From Winogradskya humida (lineage in GTDB: Bacteria > Actinomycetota > Actinomycetes > Mycobacteriales > Micromonosporaceae): a DNA stretch of 37,093 nucleotides. The stretch's first letter is position 1. Every line of letters begins with the position of its first letter. Location: assembly GCF_016862215.1 (NCBI RefSeq), contig NZ_BOMN01000145.1:1-37093 (forward strand), given 5' to 3'. Below are positions 9,446 to 18,079 of the stretch, piece after piece. Position numbers and translations under genes: made by a program. The notes below the pieces were generated by a model that was not told the origin of the DNA, ran no database searches, and saw only the letters and a list, made by a program, of their open reading frames with translations.

Positions 9446-10452
9446 ATTTCGTCCGGCATCGGCTCTTCTGGCCCGCCGCCATCCTGGTGGCGCTGCTGGC
9501 GAGCAACATCTTCTTCTCGTCGGGCTTCTTCAGCATCACCGTGCACGACGGCCATCTGTACGGCTCGATCATCGACATCCTGCGCCGCAGCGCCCCGCTG
9601 ATCCTGGTGGGCATCGGCATGACCCTGGTCATCGCGACCGGCGGCATCGACCTCTCCGTCGGCTCGGTGATGGCGATCTCCGGCGCCCTGGCCTGCCTGC
9701 TGATCGGCGACCTCGACAACCAGAACAGCGTCATCGGCGTGCTGCTGGCCTGCGCGGCCGGGATCGTGCTCTCCCTGGTGCTCGGCATCTGGAACGGCAC
9801 CCTGGTCGCGTCCATCGGGATCCAGCCGATCATCGCGACGCTGATCCTGATGGTGGCCGGGCGCGGCATCGCCCAGCTGATCACCGACGGGCAGATCCTC
9901 AACGTGACGTCCGCGCCGTACAAGGTGATCGGCGCCGGATACACCATCGCGCTGCCCGTGTCGGTGCTCATCGCCGCCGGGATGGTCGCGATCGCGGTGG
10001 TGCTCACCCGGCGTACCGCGCTGGGATTGCTGATCGAAGCGGTCGGCGGCAGTCCCACCGCGAGCCGTCTCGCCGGCATCCAGGCCCGCCGCCTCACGAT
10101 CATGGTCTACGTCTTCTCCGCGATCTGCGCGGGTATCGCCGGGCTGATCTACAGCTCCAACGTCTCCAGCGCGGACAGCAACGCGGCCGGCAACCTGATC
10201 GAGCTGGACGCCATCCTCGCCGTCGTGATCGGCGGCACGAGACTCACCGGCGGCCGGTTCTCCCTCGCAGGCACGGTGCTCGGCGCCGTACTCATCGAGA
10301 CCCTGAATGTCACGACCGTCAGCATCGGCATCCCGGTCGAGACCACCCTGTTGTTCAAGGCGATCGTCGTCATCGTCCTCTGCCTCGTCCAGTCCGCCGC
10401 CTTCCGGGCCAAGGTGCTGCGCCGTCCCTCGCGAGTGGGAGCCTCCGCATGA
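9442..10452 (+). CDS. ytfT: sugar ABC transporter permease (YtfT-like)
   Basis: 336-residue integral membrane permease of the BPD_transp_2 (CUT2) family, with about 8-10 hydrophobic segments and the conserved block TLVIATGGIDLSVGSVMAISG after the third segment. It also has the late AVVIGGTRLTGGRFSLAGTVLGA block. It forms one half of the membrane channel with the next gene product. The gene overlaps both neighbours by ATGA, indicating translational coupling. Confidence 0.94.
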
Positions 10453-11459
10453 TCGACGTCACCGCGCCACCCGGCACGCCACCGGCCAAGGCCCGCAACC
10501 GGGTCCTCAAGCAAAACCGCCGGCACGTCCCGGTCCTCGCGACACTCGCGCTCTTAATCATCATGTACGCCGTGGGCGTCGCGAACTACCGCGGCTTCTC
10601 CGACACCCAGGTCGTCCTGAACATCTTCGTCGACAACGCGTTCCTGCTCGTCGTCGCCGCGGGCATGACGTTCGTGATCCTCACCGGCGGCATCGACCTG
10701 TCCGTGGGCGCGGTCGTCGCCCTGACGACCACCGTCGCCGCGACCCTGCTCCACGCGGGCTGGTCCGCGGCCGTCGTGCTGCCCCTGGTCCTGCTCATGG
10801 GCACCGTCCTCGGGCTGGGCATGGGCGCGGTGATCCACTTCTTCCAGGTGGAACCGTTCATCGCCACGCTCGCCGGCATGTTCCTGGCCCGCGGCATCGC
10901 CCTGCTCATCAACCGCAACTCCATCCCGATCACCGACGGCTTCTGGACCGCGATGGCCGAGGAACGCATCCGCTTCGGCCCGGGCGTCTTCATCTCCACG
11001 AGCGTGGTGATCTCCCTGGTCGTGGTGCTGATCGGCGCGTACGTGCTGGCCTACACCCGCTTCGGCCGCACGGTGTACGCCATCGGCGGCAGCGCGGACT
11101 CGGCGTTGCTGATGGGGCTGCCGGTCGGGCGTACCCGGATCGCGGTCTACACCCTGAGCGGCTTCTGCTCCGCCCTCGGCGGCGTCCTCTACAGCTTCTA
11201 CATGAGCTCCGGCTACAGCCTCAACGCCCAGGGCATGGAGCTCGACGCCATCGCCGCGGTGGTCATCGGCGGGGTCCTGCTCACGGGTGGGTCCGGCTAT
11301 CTTTTCGGTACGGTGCTCGGCGTGCTGGTCCTGGGCCTGATCCAGACCATCATCACGTTCCAGGGCACCCTCAGCTCCTGGTGGACCCGCATCGTCGTGG
11401 GTGTCCTGCTCTTCGCCTTCATCGTCCTGCAGCGCGCGGTAACCCGAAGATCCCGCTGA
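10449..11459 (+). CDS. yjfF: sugar ABC transporter permease (YjfF-like)
   Basis: 336-residue second permease, same fold as the preceding gene: TFVILTGGIDLSVGAVVAL, IGGSADSALLMGLPVGRTRI, and AAVVIGGVLLTGGSGYLFGTVLG. Having two different permeases in the order Q-R-T-F reproduces the E. coli ytfQRT-yjfF galactofuranose operon, which supports a furanose substrate. No hydrolase or kinase is linked, so the fate of the sugar is not told by this locus. It ends 40 bases before the convergent Crp gene, with a hairpin in between. Confidence 0.94.
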   Translation: MIDVTAPPGTPPAKARNRVLKQNRRHVPVLATLALLIIMYAVGVANYRGFSDTQVVLNIFVDNAFLLVVAAGMTFVILTGGIDLSVGAVVALTTTVAATLLHAGWSAAVVLPLVLLMGTVLGLGMGAVIHFFQVEPFIATLAGMFLARGIALLINRNSIPITDGFWTAMAEERIRFGPGVFISTSVVISLVVVLIGAYVLAYTRFGRTVYAIGGSADSALLMGLPVGRTRIAVYTLSGFCSALGGVLYSFYMSSGYSLNAQGMELDAIAAVVIGGVLLTGGSGYLFGTVLGVLVLGLIQTIITFQGTLSSWWTRIVVGVLLFAFIVLQRAVTRRSR

Positions 11460-11476
11460 CCGGACGGCGATCGCGG

Positions 11477-11515
11477 GACCGGCGGGCCCGCCCTGGACGT
11501 CAGGGCTCGCCGGTC
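11477..11515. terminator. hairpin between convergent importer operon and Crp gene
   Basis: GACCGGCG (11477-11484) pairs with CGCCGGTC (11508-11515), and GCCCTG (11490-11495) with CAGGGC (11501-11506), with a small internal bulge and a 5-base loop. It overlaps the end of the Crp-type gene. There is no T-run, which is common in high-GC actinomycetes. Confidence 0.4.
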
Positions 11516-12186
11516 CACCGCTCGTCGAGCCGCGCGACCACCTTCAGCGCCTCGGCATCACGGATGACCAGGCTGCGGTAGTGGGTCCCGATAAGGTTCT
11601 TCTCCCGCAGCTCCCGCAACGCTTTGTGGACCGTGATGTCCGCGGCGCCGCACAGCGTTGCCAGCTCCTGCTGGGTGATGTCGAGGTCGACGGCGATGCC
11701 GTCCGGGGTTCTGCGGCCGTACCGGACACCGATCTCCCAGAGCGCACGGGCCAGCCGGATCTTCACCGGATAGGACGCGAAGTCGGCGCGCTGCCGGTTC
11801 GCCCAGCGCAACCGGTCGGCCACGATCCCGGCCACCTCGATGGCGGCGTCGGAGTGCGCCCGCAGGAACGCCCGGAAGCTGTCCCGCCCGATGACCCGGA
11901 CCGTCGACGGCCGGCACGTCGTCACGGTCGCCGAGCGGGGGCGGCCGTTGAGGGCGGACATCTCCCCGACGATGTCGCCCGAGACCCGGATGGCCATCAG
12001 CGCCTGCCGGTGCTTCGGAAGCGTCGCGGTCACCTTGACCAGCGCGTCCATGAGGACGATCACATGGGATTCCAGCAGCCCCTCGTGTATCAGCACGTCA
12101 CCGGTCGCGCGGTGCCTGCGGACACCCGCGCTGAGCAGCGCCGCCCGGGCCGGCGGATCCAGCCGGCCGAGCAGTGTGCTTGCCAT
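11500..12186 (-). CDS. Crp/Fnr-family regulator with cyclic-nucleotide-binding domain
   Basis: 228 residues. The N-terminal cNMP-binding beta-roll is well kept: the phosphate-binding cassette shows G74-E75 and R84-S85-A86 (GEMSALNGRPRSATV), the residues that hold the cyclic nucleotide in Crp. A long dimer helix follows (AHSDAAIEVAGIVADRLRWANR), then a winged helix at about 170-205 (ITQQELATLCGAADITVHKALREL). ATG 12186 is preferred because GGAGG lies about 10 bases upstream; a TTG at 12204 also keeps the frame. It is divergent from an operon whose first protein is cyclase-like, which makes a cyclic-nucleotide link plausible though unproven. Confidence 0.9.
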   Translation of the reverse strand: MASTLLGRLDPPARAALLSAGVRRHRATGDVLIHEGLLESHVIVLMDALVKVTATLPKHRQALMAIRVSGDIVGEMSALNGRPRSATVTTCRPSTVRVIGRDSFRAFLRAHSDAAIEVAGIVADRLRWANRQRADFASYPVKIRLARALWEIGVRYGRRTPDGIAVDLDITQQELATLCGAADITVHKALRELREKNLIGTHYRSLVIRDAEALKVVARLDERWTGEP

Positions 12187-12385
12187 CCACTGTGGTTCCT
12201 CCAACGGGCAGTCCCCTGGCTTCGACCGTGGTGAATACTAGCTCTCCGTATCATCGTGGTTACAGGTTGCAATATCAATCGGCAGAGGCCGATGGGAACT
12301 CATATTTGGATGAAATCCGGCGCGCGGCGGTCCGGTAGAGATGACGGGTCCCCTTCGACTCCATCACCGAAAGGCTGCCAACCCG

Positions 12386-13144
12386 GTGCCCGAAATCAGT
12401 GATCCGCGACGGCGCGTTGTCGTCTCCGTCGACATGGAAAGCTACAGCCGCCGCAACAATCTGCTGCAGTACCGCGCGCAGCAGGACTTCCGCCGCATCA
12501 TGGACGATGCCGCCGCCGAGCTGGGCGTGGAACGGCCCGGCTGGCTTCAGCAGCAGGCCGGCGACGGTGAATTGGCCATCCTGCCGCCCGAGGCGAGCGA
12601 GCGTGCCCTGGTGGGCAGCCTGTCGCCGACCCTCGACCGGCTGCTGCGGCAGTACAACCTCGGGCGGAGCCGGGAGGGCAGGATCAGGCTGCGGGTGGCC
12701 GTCCACCAGGGTCTCGTGCATCTGGACGGCGCGAACGGGTTCCCCGGCGACGCGGTTGTCACGGTGTGCCGGCTCATCGACTCGCCGGTGCTCAAGGACG
12801 CGCTCAAGCGTCGTTTTCCCCGCGCCGACGTCGCACTGATCATCTCCGACCAGATGTATGCGGATGTCGTTCTCCACTATCAGGATCTGCGCTCCGATCA
12901 GTTTCAGGAGGTCGTCGCCGAACTGCCCGAGAAGAACTTCAAGCAGACGGCCTGGATCTATGTCCCCAACGAGAATGCGGCGGGGGACGATGCCGGTCCT
13001 GATGCTGGACCTCTCGCCGGGCCCGGGGAGCCGCCGCCGGGGCCGCCCGCCGGTGGGCAGGTCTTCCACAACATCCACACCAACGCGCCGGCGTCGTTCG
13101 GCAACAACAACACGATGGACCTTCGCGGCGAGTCCTGGCGATGA
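12386..13144 (+). CDS. nucleotidyl-cyclase-like protein with C-terminal FGNNNT motif
   Basis: About 252 residues. The core resembles class III nucleotidyl cyclases: VVVSVDMESYS (metal Asp D16), QAGDGELAILP (second metal Asp D60), RLRVAVHQGLV and GDAVVTVCRLID. Both metal Asp and the late Arg are present, but the usual Asn of the V-N-x-A-x-R motif appears replaced by Val, so catalysis is doubtful. A Pro/Gly-rich linker (about 196-224) leads to a tail, QVFHNIHTNAPASFGNNNTM (225-244), that is repeated in the next protein. GTG 12386 is chosen from GAAAGG at 12369-12374; ATG 12341 is the alternative. The stop overlaps the next gene by ATGA. Confidence 0.8.
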   Translation: MPEISDPRRRVVVSVDMESYSRRNNLLQYRAQQDFRRIMDDAAAELGVERPGWLQQQAGDGELAILPPEASERALVGSLSPTLDRLLRQYNLGRSREGRIRLRVAVHQGLVHLDGANGFPGDAVVTVCRLIDSPVLKDALKRRFPRADVALIISDQMYADVVLHYQDLRSDQFQEVVAELPEKNFKQTAWIYVPNENAAGDDAGPDAGPLAGPGEPPPGPPAGGQVFHNIHTNAPASFGNNNTMDLRGESWR

Positions 13145-15243
13145 CGGGCGGCCCTGAGCTACAGCCGGTTTCCGGCCCGCACCCCGCTCCTTCGGTTCCG
13201 CCCGAACCGGTGCCGGAACCGACGGACGAGCGTGAGGGGATCAGCGCGGACCCCATCACACCCGACGAGCACCGGATCGACGAGAGTCTCAAGGAAGACG
13301 CTCTCGGCGCCCGCTACGAGCAGCAGAAGTTCTTCGACGTCACCGCCAACGACCCGGCGATGTTCGGTAACAACAACACACAGAACAACTTCGGGGCACA
13401 GCAGCCGCAGATGACGGTCGGCCGGCCGCCGAACGCGGCGGAACTCGCGAAGTGGTACGAGCCGACCGGATGCGAGGAGCAGCTCCGGCACCTACTCGAG
13501 GGGAATACGACCGTGTGCCTGACCGGTGAACCCGGAACGGGCCGCTTCAGCACCGCGTGCCACGTGCTCGTGGGGCGCCACGGCGCCGACCGGCTCGCCG
13601 AGATCTTTCCTCCACCGGACCGCGGCATCGTGGACGCCGTTCATGAGTTCCCGCCGGAGAAGCTGAAACCAGGGCGTGCCTACATCCTGCGGATCCACGA
13701 CGAGGATCCGGCGCCCATCATGGACCGGCTGAATGCCCTGGTGAGCGCGAAGAAAAGCAAGTTGTTGCTGATCCGCGATCTGACCGGCCGGGCCCGGGCG
13801 ATGGAGTCCGCGGAGGTCCGGCACCGCTTGCCGTCCCCTATCGGGGTCTTCCGGATGCACGCTCGCCGCGAGCTCGAGAACACGTCACGCGACCCCGAGG
13901 CGTACGTGCAACTGGCCCAGAGTGCGGCGCTGCTGGTGGGACCTCCGCGGGAGGTGGCCGAGCAGGTGACATTGGCGTTGCGCTATCCGGCTGGTCCCGA
14001 GTGCCTGCGGGCGCTTCGTGAGCAGAGCCAGCAGGTTCTGCTGGCGAGGGCGCTCAACATCCTGGATCCGAAGGGTCAGGACGGGCCCGCCGGCCGGCGT
14101 CGGCTCCGGCAGCACCGAAGGGCTTTCCAACTCTCGTACGCGGCCCTGCGCAACGAATCCATCGACCGGGTCTTCGCCGCCACGGGCCTGCTGCTGTCCC
14201 AGGTCGACGCGGAGTCGGGCTGGGACGATCTCGGCCGTACCGCGCTGGAGCATTCGGTCGAGGCCCTGCTCGGCGACGTCCTCGCCGCGGACTGGAGCGC
14301 GGATCAGGTCAGCGGTGGACCACGGCTGGCGCGGCTCGACCCCCGCATGGCCGGGGCGCTCTTCAGCGTGGCCTGGCACGAGTTCGACCACACCCGCCCG
14401 GCGATCATCGCGTGGCTGAACGCCCTGGTCGAGTCGCCCGACGCGGCATCACGCCGCGCCGCGACGGCGGTGACGGTCAACCTCGCGCTCCTCGACTTCG
14501 ACCGGGTCGACACGGACCTGATCAGCGTCTGGAGCGCGTCACAGAAGGTCCGGGTGCGGCGGGCCGCCGCCCAGGTCGTGGTGTACCTCAGCGCGGCCAA
14601 CGATCTCGACCAGCGGATGCTGCGCACCGTGCACCGCTGGGTCGACGGCGCCGCCAACCTGCGCCGCGACACCGCCGCGTGGGCGTACGTGAGCGGTCTG
14701 CGGCAGAACTCCGCGAGCTGGAATCTCGCCGACCTGCGGCGTATCGCCGAGGACCCGATGCAGCGGAGCACGTCGACGATCGCCGAGGCCGTCGGCCAGA
14801 TCTTCGACGAGGAGTCGTACGGCCTGATCGTGGCGACCCTCGCCGGGTGGATCCGGGCTGACGGGCCGCAGCGGCTGGTGACCCGGCACGCGGCCCGGGC
14901 GCTGATCCGGATCGCGGGTGTTCCGGCCCGTAACGGCCGTGGTGGCGTACCACTGCTGTTGCTCGCTCTCTCCGACGCCGGCACGGAGGAGCTTGCCGTT
15001 CTCTGGTACGCCGCCCTGCTCGGCGCCAGCACGAAGCGGGAGGCATGGCATGTGCTGCTCGGCTGGTTGCGCAGCGCCGATCGGGAGCCCGAACTGCGTA
15101 AGCCGGTCGTCGAGCTGTTGCACGAGATGGCCCGCGTGTCGGCCCTGCGCCGGCGGCTCCACCCTTTCCTGTCGAGGCCGGACGCCCCGGACTGGATCGC
15201 TGACGTCGTAGGGGAGTGGAACGATGACCGACAGCCTGGATGA
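13141..15243 (+). CDS. STAND-like NTPase with helical repeats and N-terminal FGNNNT motif
   Basis: 700 residues. A disordered Pro-rich N-terminus (1-60) leads into KFFDVTANDPAMFGNNNTQN (63-82), nearly the same as the tail of the preceding protein. Next is a P-loop region, VCLTGEPGTGRFST (125-138), in which the Walker A Lys is Arg and the Ser/Thr is shifted by one. No clear Walker B is seen. From about 270 onward the protein is helical, with HEAT/ARM-like repeats (for example SPDAASRRAATAVTVNLALL and KVRVRRAAAQVVVYLSA). This layout (signalling motif, NTPase-like switch, repeat sensor) fits STAND/NLR-like conflict proteins. ATGA overlap upstream and a 20-base overlap downstream make it a strict operon. 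Confidence 0.8.
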   Translation: MTGGPELQPVSGPHPAPSVPPEPVPEPTDEREGISADPITPDEHRIDESLKEDALGARYEQQKFFDVTANDPAMFGNNNTQNNFGAQQPQMTVGRPPNAAELAKWYEPTGCEEQLRHLLEGNTTVCLTGEPGTGRFSTACHVLVGRHGADRLAEIFPPPDRGIVDAVHEFPPEKLKPGRAYILRIHDEDPAPIMDRLNALVSAKKSKLLLIRDLTGRARAMESAEVRHRLPSPIGVFRMHARRELENTSRDPEAYVQLAQSAALLVGPPREVAEQVTLALRYPAGPECLRALREQSQQVLLARALNILDPKGQDGPAGRRRLRQHRRAFQLSYAALRNESIDRVFAATGLLLSQVDAESGWDDLGRTALEHSVEALLGDVLAADWSADQVSGGPRLARLDPRMAGALFSVAWHEFDHTRPAIIAWLNALVESPDAASRRAATAVTVNLALLDFDRVDTDLISVWSASQKVRVRRAAAQVVVYLSAANDLDQRMLRTVHRWVDGAANLRRDTAAWAYVSGLRQNSASWNLADLRRIAEDPMQRSTSTIAEAVGQIFDEESYGLIVATLAGWIRADGPQRLVTRHAARALIRIAGVPARNGRGGVPLLLLALSDAGTEELAVLWYAALLGASTKREAWHVLLGWLRSADREPELRKPVVELLHEMARVSALRRRLHPFLSRPDAPDWIADVVGEWNDDRQPG

Positions 15244-16018
15244 GCAGACCCGGCCGGCGAGGTGGAGCCGGTTCTGGCGCCGTGTCATGACGATCTGGTC
15301 CCGGTTTCTGGGATTTCTCCGGGGTCCCGCGCCGGCCCCGCAGCTTCGCGTTCGCCTTCTCGAACGGCGCAGCATCACACCGATAACAGTGCCGGCCCGC
15401 GGTTTCGCTTTCAACTTCCAGGTGCACGGCGTCTTCGTGTGGGAGAGCGACGACATGGCCCGGATCGAGGAGCTGCGCGAGATGGTCGACCATTTCCTTC
15501 CCTATGCTCACCACCACCTGAAAGTGGCTGCCACGGGTCCGGCGCGTCAGGTCGAGCCGCACCGAGGGGAGGAGTTCGAGGCACTGCTGCGCCGCACGCT
15601 GGACGAATTCGTGCAGTGGACCTATCTCCGGCGGGGGTTGCGGGTCACCTGCCGTCCGGAGATCCGGGTGCAGCTGGACGAGCGGGTCCGTCAGCACATC
15701 CGGCCGTACTGGGAACAGCTGATCACCCTCGACTACGAGCGGGATCTCGCGGACCGCCGGGCCCGGCACACGGACGGGATCAGCAAGCAGTGGTCGGTGA
15801 TCCTCGACCAGCTCCTGTCCGGACCGGCACCCGACGGCGCGGCGAGCATGACCGACGAGCAACTCGCGCACGTGGTCAAAGGGCTGCTGGCCGAGCGTGC
15901 CGCGGCGGATCAGCTTCTGGCGGACGGTCTGGCCGGCCTGGATCCGCAGAACGAGTACGAGCGGGAGGGCTATTTCGACCTGCTCAGCGAGCGCCGCAGC
16001 CGGCGGGCGGCCGGATAG
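15224..16018 (+). CDS. unknown protein, possibly SPFH/Band-7-like, third gene of the motif operon
   Basis: 264 residues; no confident family. A basic, amphipathic N-terminus (RFWRRVMTIWSRFLGFLRG, about 14-32) could attach to the membrane. The middle (about 40-165) has beta strands (VRLLERRSITPITV, FAFNFQVHGVFVWES), a helix, then LLRRTLDEF and GLRVTCRPEIRVQLDERVRQ, and a long charged helix. This order of elements resembles SPFH (stomatin-like) domains, but similarity is only structural by eye. The C-terminus is Arg-rich. It overlaps the NTPase gene and is followed by a strong terminator, so it closes the operon. As a possible membrane scaffold or effector its role is inferred. Confidence 0.65.
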   Translation: MTDSLDEQTRPARWSRFWRRVMTIWSRFLGFLRGPAPAPQLRVRLLERRSITPITVPARGFAFNFQVHGVFVWESDDMARIEELREMVDHFLPYAHHHLKVAATGPARQVEPHRGEEFEALLRRTLDEFVQWTYLRRGLRVTCRPEIRVQLDERVRQHIRPYWEQLITLDYERDLADRRARHTDGISKQWSVILDQLLSGPAPDGAASMTDEQLAHVVKGLLAERAAADQLLADGLAGLDPQNEYEREGYFDLLSERRSRRAAG

Positions 16019-16024
16019 ACGCCG

Positions 16025-16053
16025 TGAGCCCGCCCGGTGACCGGGCGGGCTCA
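16025..16053. terminator. bidirectional hairpin terminator
   Basis: A perfect 13-bp stem (TGAGCCCGCCCGG with CCGGGCGGGCTCA) around a TGA loop, placed between two convergent genes 7 bases after the end of the three-gene operon and 9 bases before the GH26-like gene stop. Confidence 0.75.
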
Positions 16054-16062
16054 GACCTCAGG

Positions 16063-17457
16063 TCAGTTCGCCAGCGTGGTGATGATGGACTTGTAGCGGG
16101 CTGCAGCGTTGGGGTTGGTGGTTGTCGGGTAGAGGTTGGACTGCCAATTGGCCTGGTCGTTGAAAACGGAGACGAAGGCGATCGAGCCGGGGTCGGCGGC
16201 GTTCCTGGCCGAGAGCCAGTTGTAGGCCAGCGTGAAGAACGCCGGGTTGTCGCCGCCCGCGTGGTTGGCTGTCTTGTTGATGGAGATCACGCTGAATTCG
16301 CCGAGGGCGAAGGGGAAGCCCTTCGAGCGGGCGAAGTCGTACCACCAGTTCCAGCCGTACGTTTTGGTGAAGTGGTCCGTGCCGGCGGTGGTGTAGGGCT
16401 CCCACCAGTCGTACGCGTCGATGGCGATCACGTCGACCTTGTCGTCGACGAACAGCGTGGAGGCGTCGGCCACCGTGCCGTTGTTGCTGGTGCCCTCGTT
16501 CGGGTTGAAGACGATCTTCAGGCCGGGGGCGGCACCCCGGATCAGATCAACGGCGCGGACGAATTGTGTACGCCAGGACGCGGCATCGGTCGCGTGGGAG
16601 AAGCAGCAGTTCATCTCCCAGCCGAGCCGGACGTACCCGTCGGGGTCGACATCCGCGATGGAGCTTGCGAGCTGACGCCACTGGGCGTCCGTGCCCTTGT
16701 CCCCGTTGTCCGTCCACAGTGGCACGGACAGAATGAAGTCGTCCGTGTCCGGCTCGAACGTGTCCGGGACGGTGTTCGCCCACCACGTGTTGAGCTGGGC
16801 GCCCCAGTTCTCGCGCGACGTGAACGACACGATGTTGTCGACCGGGCGGCCCCGCCAGTCCTGGAAGTTCTTGGCCAGTTGCGCGTCGTGCTCGAAGAAT
16901 CCGCCGTCCGACCATGGCAGGCCGGACCGGTGCGCGGGGGCCGGCGGCGTGTCGTCGCCGGTCACGAGCGCGCTGTCGAAGGTGATCGACGACCCGCCCT
17001 TGGACGCCGGGTTACGCCGGTCGGTGATGGTCAGCACCAGGGTGTGCGTGCCCTGCGCGAGGACCGGTGACGTGTAGACGTCGACGGTCTCGGTGGTGGC
17101 CTTGGCCGCATAGAAGTCGGCGTCCGTCGCCGCGGTGCTGTCGATCTTCGCCGTCGCGATGTTCGCCCACGGCTCCTTCATACCGAACAGGGTGATCTGC
17201 GTGCCGGTGAACCGGACGGTAGCGGTCGAGCCGGCGGTCGACGTCCACAGGAAGCTGTTGTCCGAGGCGGCGTCGCAATTGCCGTCGCAGGGACTCCAGC
17301 CCGCCGAGAACTGGACCTGCCCGGTTCCCGTCCCCTGCGCGGTGTCCTCGATGAGCGAGGTCGTGGGCGCGGCACTTGCGGCCGGCGGGACGGCGAACGC
17401 CCCGCTCAGCGCCGTGACGGCCGCGACCATTCCCGTCATGATCGTGCGTGCTCTCAC
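16063..17457 (-). CDS. secreted GH26-like glycoside hydrolase
   Basis: 464-residue exported protein. A signal peptide occupies about residues 1-35 (ending AASAAP). Residues about 37-165 form a beta-sandwich, CBM-like module with a Cys pair (CDGNC). The catalytic (beta/alpha)8 domain looks like GH26 mannanase/endoglucanase relatives: VRLGWEMN with E281 as likely acid/base, and FALGEFSV with E387 as likely nucleophile, plus IAIDAYDWWEPY. It probably cuts beta-mannan or mixed beta-glucan outside the cell. GTG 17457 is chosen for the perfect AGGAGGG site 8-9 bases upstream; the frame is open to 18003, but that part is the antisense shadow of the TetR gene. Confidence 0.85.
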   Translation of the reverse strand: MRARTIMTGMVAAVTALSGAFAVPPAASAAPTTSLIEDTAQGTGTGQVQFSAGWSPCDGNCDAASDNSFLWTSTAGSTATVRFTGTQITLFGMKEPWANIATAKIDSTAATDADFYAAKATTETVDVYTSPVLAQGTHTLVLTITDRRNPASKGGSSITFDSALVTGDDTPPAPAHRSGLPWSDGGFFEHDAQLAKNFQDWRGRPVDNIVSFTSRENWGAQLNTWWANTVPDTFEPDTDDFILSVPLWTDNGDKGTDAQWRQLASSIADVDPDGYVRLGWEMNCCFSHATDAASWRTQFVRAVDLIRGAAPGLKIVFNPNEGTSNNGTVADASTLFVDDKVDVIAIDAYDWWEPYTTAGTDHFTKTYGWNWWYDFARSKGFPFALGEFSVISINKTANHAGGDNPAFFTLAYNWLSARNAADPGSIAFVSVFNDQANWQSNLYPTTTNPNAAARYKSIITTLAN

Positions 17458-17530
17458 CTGGTGTGCCCTCCTGATAGCGAATGGTGGCAGATGGGAGATT
17501 AAGGTCCGTCTGTATACGCCTCGTATATTC

Positions 17531-18070
17531 CTACCGCCGCTGCCTGAGGGCCAGGCCGTCGAGAATGAGCGCCAGACCCGCGTCGAACGCCACCTCGTGA
17601 CCGGCGCCCGGGTCGGCATCCGCCTGCTCCTCGAGGACGCTGCCCACGGTGTAGCGGCTGGTGGCCAGCATCGCCGCCCGGACATCCGGCTCGGGCAGGC
17701 CGGCGGCGACCAGGAACTCGTACTTCCGCATGGCCCGGTCGAGGTCCGTGCCGGCGGGCATCGATCCGGCGTGCAGCCTCGCGCCGTCGCGGCGTAGCAG
17801 CAGGGTCCGCCGGAAACCGCGGGTGTTCTCGGCGAACCAGTCCCGCCAGTCGTCCGCCGGAGTCGGTAGGGGAGCGGCGGCGTGTGGTGCCATGGCGGCC
17901 TCTGCCATGGCGCTGAGTAGGTCTTCCTTCTTGCGGAAGTGCCAGTAGAGCGACGGTTGCTCGACGCCGAGGCGCCTCGCGAGCTGTCGCGTGCTGACGG
18001 CATCGAGGCCGACCTCGTCGAGCAGGTCGAGCGCCTCGGCGATGACGGTGTCCCGGTTCAGCTTGGCCAT
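17531..18070 (-). CDS. TetR-family repressor (TetR class proper)
   Basis: 179 residues. N-terminal HTH: NRDTVIAEALDLLDEVGLDAVSTRQLARRLGVEQPSLYWHFRKKEDLL is very close to the DNA-binding region of the tetracycline repressor subfamily (ARKLGVEQPTLYWHVKNK-type). The C-terminal ligand domain (about 70-179) is of TetR_C type but shorter than classical TetR (about 207 residues). Three tetO-like palindromes lie between this gene and the divergent FAD monooxygenase, so it most likely represses both. The start at 18070 lacks a strong ribosome site and lies only 9 bases from the nearest operator, which suggests self-repression. Confidence 0.92.
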   Translation of the reverse strand: MAKLNRDTVIAEALDLLDEVGLDAVSTRQLARRLGVEQPSLYWHFRKKEDLLSAMAEAAMAPHAAAPLPTPADDWRDWFAENTRGFRRTLLLRRDGARLHAGSMPAGTDLDRAMRKYEFLVAAGLPEPDVRAAMLATSRYTVGSVLEEQADADPGAGHEVAFDAGLALILDGLALRQRR

Positions 18071-18079
18071 GCCGCCAGC

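Noticed and set aside
14588..15871. 427-codon minus-strand frame across the NTPase and third operon gene
   Set aside because: Antisense shadow; the overlapped plus-strand genes are coupled and have structured products.
17458..18003. N-terminal extension of the GH26-like frame
   Set aside because: It lies antisense to the TetR gene and is Ser/Arg-rich; a GTG with AGGAGGG and a signal peptide marks the real start at 17457.
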